Positions 30,955-38,452 of a stretch of DNA of 38,892 bases are shown here, piece by piece. Source of the stretch: Thermoproteota archaeon (lineage in GTDB: Archaea; Korarchaeota; Korarchaeia; Korarchaeales; Korarchaeaceae). The stretch lies in contig JALSOH010000008.1 of the NCBI GenBank assembly GCA_026986575.1, positions 1-38,892 of the forward strand, given 5' to 3'. The notes under the pieces are model-generated. The model ran no database searches and had not been told where the DNA came from. It worked only from the letters and a program-made list of their open reading frames with translations. Position numbers and translations under genes: made by a program. Position 1 is the first letter of the stretch, and every line of letters starts with the position of its first letter.

Positions 30955-32472
30955 TTGAGAAGAAAAGGGGCCTCGAAGCCCGTTACTGTTCTGGTCGCCC
31001 TCATCGTCGGCGTCCTGATTGGTGCAGTTATAGGTTACGCCCTATCACCGAAGGCCCCCGTAACCACCACAGTGACTGCTCCTTCTGGTGATCTGGAGAA
31101 GTTGAAGGCTGAGAATGAGCAGTTGAAGGCTAAGGTGGAGGAACTCACGAAGAAGCTGGCCTCGGCCGGCGAGGGAGAGATCACGATAAAGATCTGGACC
31201 ATAGGCCCGGATCCACCCAGTGAGTACAGGCTGAAGAACTTCCAGATAGCGGCTGAGATGCTTAACAAGTGGTTAGCCGCTTTGGGATCCAAGGTCAGGA
31301 TCAAGATAGACGGTCAGTTCTTCGTCAGGCCCGTGGAGTGGGGCGAGTACAAGAACAAGTTTTACCTGGCCTACAAGTCAGGGAAGGCGCCCGACATCTA
31401 CCTGACCGGCCATGAGGACGTTGGATTCCTGGCCGCGAATGGCTACATAATCCCTCTCGACGACTACATAAAGGAGTACTGGGATGTGGTCTACTACGAC
31501 GTGATCCCCACCCTCTGGGAGGCGGTGAAGTATCAGGGCAAGATATGGGCGGTTCCTCAGGACACCGAGGCTAGGCCCATCTACTTCAGGAAGGACGTAT
31601 TGAAGAAGCTCGGATGGAGCGATGAGGAAATAGCTCAGCTGCCGGAGAAGGTGAAGAGGGGAGAGTTCACCCTGAAGGACCTGCTGGAGGTCGCGAAGGA
31701 GGCCGTGGATAAAGGGCTGGTTGAGAGGGGCATACTCCACAGGGTCAAGGAGGGATACGATTACTTCCAGTTCTACCTCGCGTATGGAGGCAGGCTGTGG
31801 GACGCCGAGAGCGGAAAGATGGTCTTCACCAAGAGCGCCTGGAGGAAGACGCTCCAGTGGTTCCACGACGCCGTCTGGAAGTACAAGGTTATAAGCCCGA
31901 CTCAGTTCTCGGGCGACTGGGACAAGGACTTCCATGGCCCGTTCACTCAGGGCAAGGCCCTGTTCCTGTCAGGAGGTACTTGGCACAAGGGAGAGTGGGT
32001 GAGCAAGGGACTGCTGACCAACGAGGAGTTCAATGAGAACATAGGTTACATGCTCCATCCGGCCGGTGAGCCCGGAAAGAAGCCTGTGACGTTGAGTCAC
32101 CCGCTCATCTACACGATAACCAAGCAGGCCCAAGAGAGAGGGGTTGCAGACGTGGCGTTCCTCCTGATAACCTTGGTGACCGATCCTCACCTGAACGCCA
32201 ACCATGCGGTCCAGAGCAGCCACCTGGCCATCCTGTACAGTGAGATAAGCGACAGCAGGTACAAGAAAGAGCCCTTCTTGGCCGATGTGGCCTACATGCT
32301 CGATTACACAACGTTCATACCGAATCATCCCAAGTGGGGAGACTACAGCAGGATAGTGTTTAATGTCCTCAGGGGTGTGGAGAGCGGTGATCTGACCCCC
32401 GATCAGGCCTTCAACGAGCTTCTGAACGGAATAAAGGGACTCGGCTCTGACGCCGTCATAATAGAGGACTGA
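30955..32472 (+). CDS. Carbohydrate ABC transporter substrate-binding protein (family 1)
   Basis: A 505-residue extracellular binding protein. An N-terminal helix (VTVLVALIVGVLIGAVIGYA) anchors it, followed by a short coiled-coil stalk (LEKLKAENEQLKAKVEELTK) and then a family 1 solute-binding fold (ITIKIWTIGPDPP, KAPDIYLTGHEDVGFLAANG, AVPQDTEARPIYFRKDVL). Such proteins bind maltose, trehalose, cello- or xylo-oligosaccharides or glycerol-phosphate; the ligand is not readable. The start is TTG 30955, seven bases after the strong Shine-Dalgarno GGAGGTGA (30941-30948). Two MalF/MalG-like permease genes follow, and the ATPase is encoded on the opposite strand at 35.1-36.1 kb. Confidence 0.92.
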   Translation: MRRKGASKPVTVLVALIVGVLIGAVIGYALSPKAPVTTTVTAPSGDLEKLKAENEQLKAKVEELTKKLASAGEGEITIKIWTIGPDPPSEYRLKNFQIAAEMLNKWLAALGSKVRIKIDGQFFVRPVEWGEYKNKFYLAYKSGKAPDIYLTGHEDVGFLAANGYIIPLDDYIKEYWDVVYYDVIPTLWEAVKYQGKIWAVPQDTEARPIYFRKDVLKKLGWSDEEIAQLPEKVKRGEFTLKDLLEVAKEAVDKGLVERGILHRVKEGYDYFQFYLAYGGRLWDAESGKMVFTKSAWRKTLQWFHDAVWKYKVISPTQFSGDWDKDFHGPFTQGKALFLSGGTWHKGEWVSKGLLTNEEFNENIGYMLHPAGEPGKKPVTLSHPLIYTITKQAQERGVADVAFLLITLVTDPHLNANHAVQSSHLAILYSEISDSRYKKEPFLADVAYMLDYTTFIPNHPKWGDYSRIVFNVLRGVESGDLTPDQAFNELLNGIKGLGSDAVIIED

Positions 32473-32503
32473 TCTTCCCATTCTTTTTTGGGGAGGTGTC
32501 CGT

Positions 32504-33418
32504 CTGGGAGCTCGGTTCCGGTTCAGAAGGAAGTACCTAGCCGTCTTCCTCCTGCCCAGCTTCGCCCTCATAGTTGTCTTCTACCTGCTTCCCGTCCTGC
32601 TCACGCTCCTCATAAGCTTCACCGACATGGACTACAGCTTCCAATGGAACTGGGTGGGGCTTCAGAACTACGCGCAGATGCTGAGCGATCCCATAGCTGG
32701 GAAGGTCTTCAACAACACCCTCCTCTACGTGTTCTCCACCCTAACCTTCTTCAATGTGGGAGCTGCCTTGGTGATCTCCCTCATCACCGTCCACATACCT
32801 GAGAGGGTGGGTCAGGGCTACAGGGCACTGTGGCTCCTCCCCAGGATAACCCCCTCCACCGTATACGCTCTGCTCTGGCTTTGGGCGGTGAGGCAGGATC
32901 CCACCGCACTCTTCAACTGGATCTTAGGTTTCTTCGGCATGGAACCAGTAAACTGGCTCCACAAGCACCCCTGGCCCATCGTAATCTTAGTTAACGGGTT
33001 TGTCGGAGCCTCGTTCGGCATGATAATCTTCACAGCAGCCTTGAAAAGCATTCCAGCCGACTACATAAGGGCGGCTAGGGTTGATGGGGCCTCCACCTTC
33101 CAGATAATAAGGCATATAGAGCTACCCCTGATAAAGTGGCCCCTGATGTTCGTCACCGCTTACCAAACACTCTCGCTGCTCACCTCCTACGAATACATCC
33201 TCCTTGTGACTAATGGAGGACCGGGCTACTACACCACCGAGGTATGGGCCCTGTACAGCTATCACCTGGCCTTCGCCCAGTACGGAGGGATAGTGAAGTT
33301 CGGCTACGGCGCAGCGCTAGCAACGGTGCTCGTTATCCTAGGCCTAGTACTCTCCATCGTCTACTGGAGGGTCTTCAGGCTGAAGGAGCTGATGATCGAG
33401 CCCAAGATAGAGGTGTGA
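32504..33418 (+). CDS. Sugar ABC transporter permease, MalF-like, probable CTG start
   Basis: A permease of 304 residues if it starts with CTG at 32504. The annotated-looking ATG at 32627 lies 41 codons later and would remove the first transmembrane helix (VFLLPSFALIVVFYLLPVLL), which is clearly coding and standard for MalF/UgpA proteins. In that upstream stretch there is no ATG, GTG or TTG, but GGGGAGGTG ends five bases before CTG. The EAA loop is DYIRAARVDGASTFQIIRHI, where the ATPase docks. The 5' region GARFRRKY has the usual positive N terminus. A single-base error could instead have destroyed a normal start. It forms the channel with the MalG-like gene, whose ATG is two bases after the stop. 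Confidence 0.88.
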   Translation: MGARFRFRRKYLAVFLLPSFALIVVFYLLPVLLTLLISFTDMDYSFQWNWVGLQNYAQMLSDPIAGKVFNNTLLYVFSTLTFFNVGAALVISLITVHIPERVGQGYRALWLLPRITPSTVYALLWLWAVRQDPTALFNWILGFFGMEPVNWLHKHPWPIVILVNGFVGASFGMIIFTAALKSIPADYIRAARVDGASTFQIIRHIELPLIKWPLMFVTAYQTLSLLTSYEYILLVTNGGPGYYTTEVWALYSYHLAFAQYGGIVKFGYGAALATVLVILGLVLSIVYWRVFRLKELMIEPKIEV

Positions 33419-33420
33419 TC

Positions 33421-34269
33421 ATGGTATCGAGGAAACACCTACCGTGGATCGTCTTCATGGCCCTCTTGACCCTCCCCATAGTCCTTCTCTACGCGCTTCT
33501 CTTCGCTCAGAGCGTTTCAGAGGAGGTGGTGGGGATATTACCCGTCAACTTGACCCTCTCAAACTGGGAGTTCCTGAAGGACGGGAACATAAGAGTTCCC
33601 GGCACGACCACCCAGTACTATCCCAATGTGTACTCGGTCACCCTTAACACCCTCGCCCTAGCTTTGACGGTCGCGTTCCTCGAGCTGGTCTTCAGCTCCC
33701 TGGCTGGCTACGCCATCTCACGCTACAAGTTCAGGGGAAGGAGCGCCTTCCTCGCTCTCGCGCTTGTGCTCCACTCTTTCCCCGGGATAACCCTCCTCAT
33801 TGCCCTTTTCTACATCCTGAATGTCATGGGCCTCTACGACACCTTGTTGGGGGTGATAATAATCAAGGTCGCATTGGACATGCCTTTGGACATCTGGATA
33901 ATGAAGGGGTTCTTCGACGGCGTTAGCTGGGACATGGAGATGTCTGCTCTGGTCGATGGGTGCAGCAGGCTACAGGCTTGGTGGAAGGTAGTGATGCCCA
34001 ACGTGAGGAACGGATTGATGACTGTCCTGATCTTCGGCTTCCTCTCAGGTTGGAGCGAGTTCATATACATCCTCACGTTCATCTCCAGCCAGGACTACTG
34101 GACCTTCTCCATGCTCGTCTACGCTCTCACCACCGGGGAATATTCCTACATTAATCCAGGCGTGACCTCGGCCGTCGCCATAATTTACATGATTCCCGTA
34201 ATTCTGTTCTTCCTGTTCGCTCAGCAGTATCTCCTGAGGATCCAGATAGCTGGAAAGGGGGTCACGTAG
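33421..34269 (+). CDS. Sugar ABC transporter permease, MalG-like
   Basis: A 282-residue permease with six expected helices. It starts MVSRKHLPWIVFMALLTLPI; the ATG at 33421 is chosen over an upstream extension because the extra residues are out of character and overlap the preceding gene in another frame. The family's first outer loop (VGILPVNLTLSNWEFL) and the EAA motif DMEMSALVDGCSRLQAWWKV are present, and the C terminus ends in QQYLLRIQIAGKGVT. It pairs with the MalF-like permease and probably uses the MalK-like ATPase at 35.1-36.1 kb. It ends the rightward operon; a VapBC module follows. Confidence 0.92.
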   Translation: MVSRKHLPWIVFMALLTLPIVLLYALLFAQSVSEEVVGILPVNLTLSNWEFLKDGNIRVPGTTTQYYPNVYSVTLNTLALALTVAFLELVFSSLAGYAISRYKFRGRSAFLALALVLHSFPGITLLIALFYILNVMGLYDTLLGVIIIKVALDMPLDIWIMKGFFDGVSWDMEMSALVDGCSRLQAWWKVVMPNVRNGLMTVLIFGFLSGWSEFIYILTFISSQDYWTFSMLVYALTTGEYSYINPGVTSAVAIIYMIPVILFFLFAQQYLLRIQIAGKGVT

Positions 34270-34330
34270 AATCCCCCTCCTTTCTTTGTGATGATGCGGC
34301 TGCCTCTGTTGGTAGGAGCCAATCCTTATT

Positions 34331-34353
34331 ACGGTATGGTAATACTATACGGT
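34331..34353. promoter_or_regulatory. Palindromic operator candidate of vapBC-2
   Basis: GTATGGTA-A-TACTATAC (34334-34350) is a nearly perfect palindrome with 7 of 8 positions in each half matched, and two of three flanking pairs also match. It lies between the TATA-like CCTTATTA (about 34324-34331) and the vapB start at 34372, so a VapBC complex bound there would block transcription. Site and role are inferred from position. Confidence 0.55.
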
Positions 34354-34371
34354 AGGAAGGTGAAGGTAGGA

Positions 34372-34590
34372 ATGAGCGTGACGGTCTCGGCCAAGGTCAA
34401 GAGGGAGCTCTGGGAGAAAGCGAAGGAGCTGGGAATTAACGTCAGCGAGGTCATAAGAGAGGCTCTGGAGAAGAAAGTGAGAGAGGAGGAGATCAGGTGG
34501 GCTATAAAGACCATGGAGGAGATATCCAGAAAGATCTCCTTGGATGAGGAGTCCTCCAAGATAATTAGGAGGGAGAGGGACAGCAGGTGA
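34372..34590 (+). CDS. vapB: VapB-type antitoxin, ribbon-helix-helix (CopG-like) class
   Basis: A 72-residue antitoxin: a short strand (SVTVSAKVKRELWEKAKEL) and the helix GINVSEVIREALEKKVREEE form the ribbon-helix-helix domain, followed by a long charged C-terminal helix that would cap the toxin (IKTMEEISRKISLDEESSK). The longer frame reaching 34288 is rejected: the ATG at 34372 has the Shine-Dalgarno AGGTGAAGG and begins the family's usual N terminus. The last four bases overlap the vapC GTG start (GTGA). It differs in fold from the AbrB-type antitoxin at 347, so the two modules are not recent copies. Confidence 0.86.
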   Translation: MSVTVSAKVKRELWEKAKELGINVSEVIREALEKKVREEEIRWAIKTMEEISRKISLDEESSKIIRRERDSR

Positions 34591-34997
34591 TAGTCGTACT
34601 GGACGCAAGCGCTGTGGCTAAGTGGTTCCTGAGGGAAGAAGAATCAGAGGAAATGAGGTCACTCAGGGAGAAGTTGGCGAGCGGGGAGACTGAGGGTTAT
34701 GCCCCATCTCTCATCCTAGTGGAGGTGGCTAACTTGCTCAGGTATGCCAAGAATGTGACTTCGGATGATGTGAAGAAGGCTTTAAGATCCTTGGAGATCC
34801 TTTTACGCTTGGTAGATGACGGAGAGCTGCTCTTTGGTGCAGTAGATCTGGCATTTCAAAGGACTACGACAATATACGATTCCCTATACGTGGAGCTGGC
34901 AAGGAGGCTCGACGCTTATCTGGTGACCTACGATGAGGAGCTGCTCGAGAAATTCGAGGAGATCGCGGTAAAAGCCAGCAATTTGCTCAGAGGATGA
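34587..34997 (+). CDS. vapC: VapC-type PIN-domain ribonuclease toxin, second copy
   Basis: A 136-residue PIN-domain protein. Metal-binding acids are D6 in VVLDASAV, E46 in LILVEVAN, D98 in TIYDSLYVEL and D116 in LVTYDEELL, an intact catalytic set. The GTG start overlaps the vapB stop by four bases, so the pair is translationally coupled. The module sits between the sugar permease genes and the oppositely oriented ATPase gene, suggesting an insertion that separated the transporter genes or arrived at their junction. The RNA target is unknown. Confidence 0.9.
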   Translation: MIVVLDASAVAKWFLREEESEEMRSLREKLASGETEGYAPSLILVEVANLLRYAKNVTSDDVKKALRSLEILLRLVDDGELLFGAVDLAFQRTTTIYDSLYVELARRLDAYLVTYDEELLEKFEEIAVKASNLLRG

Positions 34998-35020
34998 TAT
35001 ACCTACCTAGAATATTCTTC

Positions 35021-35066
35021 GATCAGTGAGATCAGATTCGATCAGACCATACCTCGATCAGATCAG
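35021..35066. repeat. Cluster of five GATCAG repeats between convergent genes
   Basis: GATCAG occurs at 35021, 35030, 35040, 35056 and 35061 in the short gap between vapC and the convergent malK gene, the last two overlapping the malK stop region. The spacing is irregular (9, 10, 16 and 5 bases), so it is a low-complexity cluster rather than an array. It might mark a local duplication or a shared 3' end. Confidence 0.5.
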
Positions 35067-36122
35067 GCTCCTTCCCGTCGCCTTGTCGAACAGGTACACC
35101 TTCTCGGGGGGGATCCTAAACTTCACTCTCTGGCCCATCCTCAGGTTAGAGTCAGTACCAGTGACCGCCTTGATGTGCAGCCCATCCAATGAGATCGTCA
35201 CCAGCAGCTCCCTGCCCAGCGGCTCTATCACATAGATCTCCCCCTCTAACTCCCCTTCCTCGGTAAGCTCCACATCTTCAGGCCTGATGCCCAAGACAAC
35301 CTCCAAGGGTGTGTCGTCAAAACTCAAATCTCCAAGCTCAATCACCCTGCCATCGAACTCAAACCTGAGCGGCTTGCTGCCGGTGATGGTGCCCTCTATG
35401 AAGTTGGTCGGGGTCGTCCCTATGAAACCAGCCACAAACATGTTGGCTGGCCTCCTGTAGAGTTCCTCGGGCGGACCGTACTGCTGGAGCCTGCCGTGGT
35501 TCAGGACCGCGATGCGATCGGCCATGGTCATGGCCTCTAGCTGATCGTGGGTCACATAGATGGTGGTGATGCCCAGATCCTTCTGGAGCCTCTTCAGCTC
35601 TCCCCTCATCTCCACCCTGAGCTTCGCATCTAGGTTGCTTAGGGGCTCGTCCATCAGGAATAGATCGGGCTCCTTTACCAGCGCCCTAGCTAGAGCTACC
35701 CTCTGCTGCTGACCTCCTGAGAGCTGGCCCGGCTTCCTGTCCAGCAGGTCCTCTATGTGCAGCAGTTCGGCAACTTCCCTGACCTTCCTCTCCATCTCCT
35801 CCTTGGGTACCTTCTTCAGCTTAAGCGGGAAAGCTATGTTGTCGAACACCTTCATGTGGGGGTAGAGGGCGTAGGTCTGGAAGACCATCCCGACGTTCCT
35901 GTCCTTCGGCTCCAGATCGTTGACCACACGATCATCGAAGTATATGTATCCCTCCGTTGGCCTGTAGATCCCAGCTATCATGAGGAGGGTCGTGGTCTTA
36001 CCACATCCGGAGGGCCCGAGGAGGGCCACGAACTCCCCGTGACCAATCTCCAAGTTCAGATGATCAACGGCTACTACCCTCCCAAAACGTTTGGTCAGGT
36101 TAACGAGCCTTACTGAGACCAT
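35058..36122 (-). CDS. Sugar ABC transporter ATPase, MalK/UgpC-like
   Basis: A 354-residue ATPase. Walker A is GPSGCGKT (residues 36-43), the signature is LSGGQQQRVALARAL, and Walker B with the D-loop is LFLMDEPLSNLDAKL. The C-terminal regulatory OB-like (MOBE/TOBE) domain, here VVLGIRPEDVEL and VTGTDSNLRMGQRVKF, is typical of MalK/MsmX/UgpC and is the part that can bind regulators. The open frame extends to 36197, but ATG 36122 begins the standard start (MVSVRLVNLTKRFG), has GAGGTGGAGG just before it and a TTATTATA box about 32 bases upstream. It is the probable energy source of the MalFG-like permease encoded on the other strand. Confidence 0.93.
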   Translation of the reverse strand: MVSVRLVNLTKRFGRVVAVDHLNLEIGHGEFVALLGPSGCGKTTTLLMIAGIYRPTEGYIYFDDRVVNDLEPKDRNVGMVFQTYALYPHMKVFDNIAFPLKLKKVPKEEMERKVREVAELLHIEDLLDRKPGQLSGGQQQRVALARALVKEPDLFLMDEPLSNLDAKLRVEMRGELKRLQKDLGITTIYVTHDQLEAMTMADRIAVLNHGRLQQYGPPEELYRRPANMFVAGFIGTTPTNFIEGTITGSKPLRFEFDGRVIELGDLSFDDTPLEVVLGIRPEDVELTEEGELEGEIYVIEPLGRELLVTISLDGLHIKAVTGTDSNLRMGQRVKFRIPPEKVYLFDKATGRSLI

Positions 36123-36274
36123 CCTCCACCTCGAAGGCATACTGGGATCTATAATAACCTTTATGAGGTTCCCTAGGGAGTTTCGAGGATCCTTCAACTT
36201 TACGAGGGCTGGAGGATTTATAATCCGATTCGGTAGTGGTCGAGCTAGAGCGTAAGTCAGCCGCTTAAGTCAAC

Positions 36275-36284
36275 CTTTTTAGGT
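36275..36284 (+). promoter_or_regulatory. TATA-like promoter of the second HEPN/MNT pair
   Basis: CCTTTTTAGG is centred about 26 bases before the GTG at 36306. The spacing implies a leaderless message and supports that GTG over nearby alternatives. Confidence 0.45.
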
Positions 36285-36305
36285 CACGTCTCATTCCATA
36301 AGTGA

Positions 36306-36665
36306 GTGAAACCCGAGGATTGGCTGAGTAGGGCTGAAATGTTCCTCAGAGCTGCTAGGAGGAACTTGGAGGCCGGAGACTATGCAATATCTTGCTTCGA
36401 CTCTCAACAGGCCGCGGAGCTTGCATTGAAAGCCCTGCATATATGCAGGTTCGGCTCGAAACCCTACACACATAACTTGGTGGCCTTGGCCGAGCCATTC
36501 GGGCTCCAACACGATTTTCTGCTCACCCTATCCCTGTTCTACACCCTATCAAGGTATCCTGAGAGCGAATCCATCTCCTTCTCTAGGGAGATGGCCCTGA
36601 GGTGCGTCGAAACGGCGAGCGAGGTGGTGGAGTTTGTCAGGAAGGAGATGGAGGGAGGCTGTTGA
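36306..36665 (+). CDS. HEPN-domain protein without RX4H motif
   Basis: A 119-residue HEPN protein of the PF05168-like kind. It shows KPEDWLSRAEMFLRAARRNL, FDSQQAAELALKALHI, the THNLVAL turn and YTLSRYPES, a known alternative end motif. The Rx4-6H ribonuclease signature is absent, in contrast to the HEPN protein at 19.4 kb. It is followed by, and overlaps by 32 bases, a complete MNT nucleotidyltransferase. Such pairs were once grouped as transferase modules; in toxin-antitoxin terms the HEPN here may be an inactive or substrate-binding partner. The GTG start is supported by a TATA box 26 bases upstream. Confidence 0.82.
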   Translation: MKPEDWLSRAEMFLRAARRNLEAGDYAISCFDSQQAAELALKALHICRFGSKPYTHNLVALAEPFGLQHDFLLTLSLFYTLSRYPESESISFSREMALRCVETASEVVEFVRKEMEGGC

Positions 36666-37059
36666 GGAGTTCGCGGGGTGGGTGAGGGAGCGCTACGGTG
36701 GGGGTGTGGTGATAGTCTTCGGAAGCAGGGCCAGGGACGAGAGCTATGCCGCAAGCGATACTGATCTCTTGGTGATACTGGACCGGTCTGGCTTGGACAC
36801 GCTCTTGGAGCTGCTCAGGAAGGCCCACCTAGTGGGGGTCCCCAACCCAGAGGTACATCTGTTCTCCGTGGACGAGGCCTTCAAGGAGGCTCGGGGAAAC
36901 ACTGTGATCATGGACGCGTTGCTTGAGGGGATCACGTTCTTGGACACCTTCGGGATAGTGGAGGAACTGAGGAGGATTGTCTTGGTGTTCGTGAGGGAGA
37001 GGGGGCTAGAGAGGAGGGAGGATGGATGGTGGCCTTCCCTATCCCATTCCACCACTTAG
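36634..37059 (+). CDS. MNT-type minimal nucleotidyltransferase
   Basis: A 141-residue nucleotidyltransferase with an intact active site: GSRA at residues 30-33 (VIVFGSRARDESYAASDTDL) and the metal-binding D42-x-D44, then LLVILD. It would transfer a nucleotide, possibly AMP, to a partner protein or small molecule. In known HEPN/MNT systems the target is the HEPN toxin. The start is taken as TTG 36634, inside the HEPN gene; this is uncertain because no ATG lies nearby, and a GTG further in (VRERYGGG) is possible. The last residues (WWPSLSHSTT) look atypical. Confidence 0.82.
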   Translation: MSGRRWREAVEEFAGWVRERYGGGVVIVFGSRARDESYAASDTDLLVILDRSGLDTLLELLRKAHLVGVPNPEVHLFSVDEAFKEARGNTVIMDALLEGITFLDTFGIVEELRRIVLVFVRERGLERREDGWWPSLSHSTT

Positions 37060-37198
37060 CTCTGTGGGTGGGCCTTGCGAGAGGGGAAAGCGATCCAGCT
37101 TCGAATCCCCATGCTGTCGTGAAGCGAGGGCTTGACTCGCGCTATGTGGAGAGGACTCAGCTTGATCCCCCAGACTATCGGTCAGCTCGGGCCCTGAG

Positions 37199-37975
37199 TT
37201 ACCTCAGTAGCTCGTGGAGGAGGCGGTAAGTGCTAGCGGAGAGTCCCCCATCTACATCGTAAACGGCTCCTGTTATGTAACTAGAGTCATCCGAAGCTAG
37301 GAAGACGGCAAGCCTCGCTACATCTTCCGGCCTCCCCAACCTCCCTGCGGGAGTGAGCCTTTCCCTCTTCCTAAGCTCCTCCTCCGTGTACTCGCTCCTC
37401 AGCATGTCAGTGAGAACGGGACCGGGGCATATGGCGTTTACTCTAATCCCCTTTGGGCCCCACTCCACAGCCACCTGCCTCGTTAGGATGATCACTCCAG
37501 CCTTGGAGGCGCTGTAGGCACCGCCGCCCTCAAGCGGCGTGTGCCCAGCCACGGATGCCACATTAATTATGCTCCCCCCACCCTGACGGATCATCCTGAT
37601 CCCGAAGCTCCTCATCGCGTAGAATACTCCATTCAGATTCACGGAAATTACCCTGTCCCATTCCTCCGGGGATACCTCCTCAAGCGGGGCCCTCGAAATG
37701 ATGCCCGCATTGTTCACGAGGACATCTACCCTCCCGAACTCCTCGAAAGCTGCAGACGCCATCTCCTCCACTTGGCTAGGGTCGGAGACGTCAGCTCTCA
37801 CCGCTACGGCCCTCCTACCCATCTTCCTTATCCTCTCCACGACCTCTTCAGCCTCCACAGATCTCGTCCTGTAGTTCACCACAACGTCCGCTCCCTCCTT
37901 TGCGAACTCCATGGCTATGACCCTTCCTATTCCCCTGCTCGCTCCCGTGATCACCGCGACCTTCCCCTCCAGCAT
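37199..37975 (-). CDS. SDR-family oxidoreductase, FabG-like
   Basis: A 258-residue short-chain dehydrogenase. The cofactor turn is TGASRGIG, NNAG follows, the catalytic Ser is in INVASVAG and the Tyr-x3-Lys is GGAYSASKAG, with PGPVLTDM after it. The acid/basic pattern after the second strand (VVNYRTRSVEA) suggests NADP(H). The substrate may be a 3-oxoacyl thioester, a sugar or another alcohol; this cannot be settled by sequence. The frame extends to 38056, but ATG 37975 gives the family's normal start MLEGKVAVITGA, with AGGAAGGGGG upstream and an ATTTATGTT box about 32 bases away. Confidence 0.92.
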   Translation of the reverse strand: MLEGKVAVITGASRGIGRVIAMEFAKEGADVVVNYRTRSVEAEEVVERIRKMGRRAVAVRADVSDPSQVEEMASAAFEEFGRVDVLVNNAGIISRAPLEEVSPEEWDRVISVNLNGVFYAMRSFGIRMIRQGGGSIINVASVAGHTPLEGGGAYSASKAGVIILTRQVAVEWGPKGIRVNAICPGPVLTDMLRSEYTEEELRKRERLTPAGRLGRPEDVARLAVFLASDDSSYITGAVYDVDGGLSASTYRLLHELLR

Positions 37976-38452
37976 GCAATCCCCCTTCCTTGATCGACCA
38001 CTAACATAAATCGGTGATGCCGTTCGCAGTGGAGCGGCCGTCCCTGAGGCCTTCAATGAGGTTTCAATGTCCCCGCGCCACCGACGAGACCCTCGTCGAC
38101 GTACCCTTGCCTGCCTACCTCCTCCACGGATCCGCCACGTTGCTGGTGTGGCCTTGGATCGGGAGAGTTCGGTAAGTTCATTTGATCCACGCGACTCATT
38201 CCCATCTGACCCCTTTCCAGCAGCCTCGGCACCTCATCCATCGACTGAGCCGCATCGAATGCTGATAGAAGCTGTATCGCGCGAGCTGGTGCTGGTTAGT
38301 AAATTCTACCCAAGCGATCTGGGTTTGGCTCTAGAATCATCATACAGGCTCATATTCAGCGTCTACCGGCCAAATTTAGTCAGGAGTCGCCTTCGGGGAT
38401 CTCAGGCGATTCCCTATTAAAGGTGCTACCCATCTGGAACGGAGGGAGTGCG
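37976..38452. other. Intergenic stretch without a convincing gene
   Basis: Beyond the SDR promoter elements (about 37980-38012) and the promoter of the downstream acetyltransferase (TTCCCTATTAAAGG near 38410-38423), open frames of up to 117 codons exist on both strands but show Pro/Arg/Ser-rich, low-quality translations with no motif. Local repeats of GTCGACG-like character (about 38090-38101) are the only texture seen. A decayed gene cannot be excluded. Confidence 0.45.

Noticed and set aside
37095-37140. tRNA-like T-loop, CTTCGAATCCCC
   Set aside because: The flanking five bases cannot pair to form a T stem on either strand, and no acceptor or anticodon arm is found.
38067-38420. 117-codon plus-strand open frame before the acetyltransferase
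   Set aside because: Low-complexity translation, no Shine-Dalgarno or TATA spacing, and no recognisable domain.
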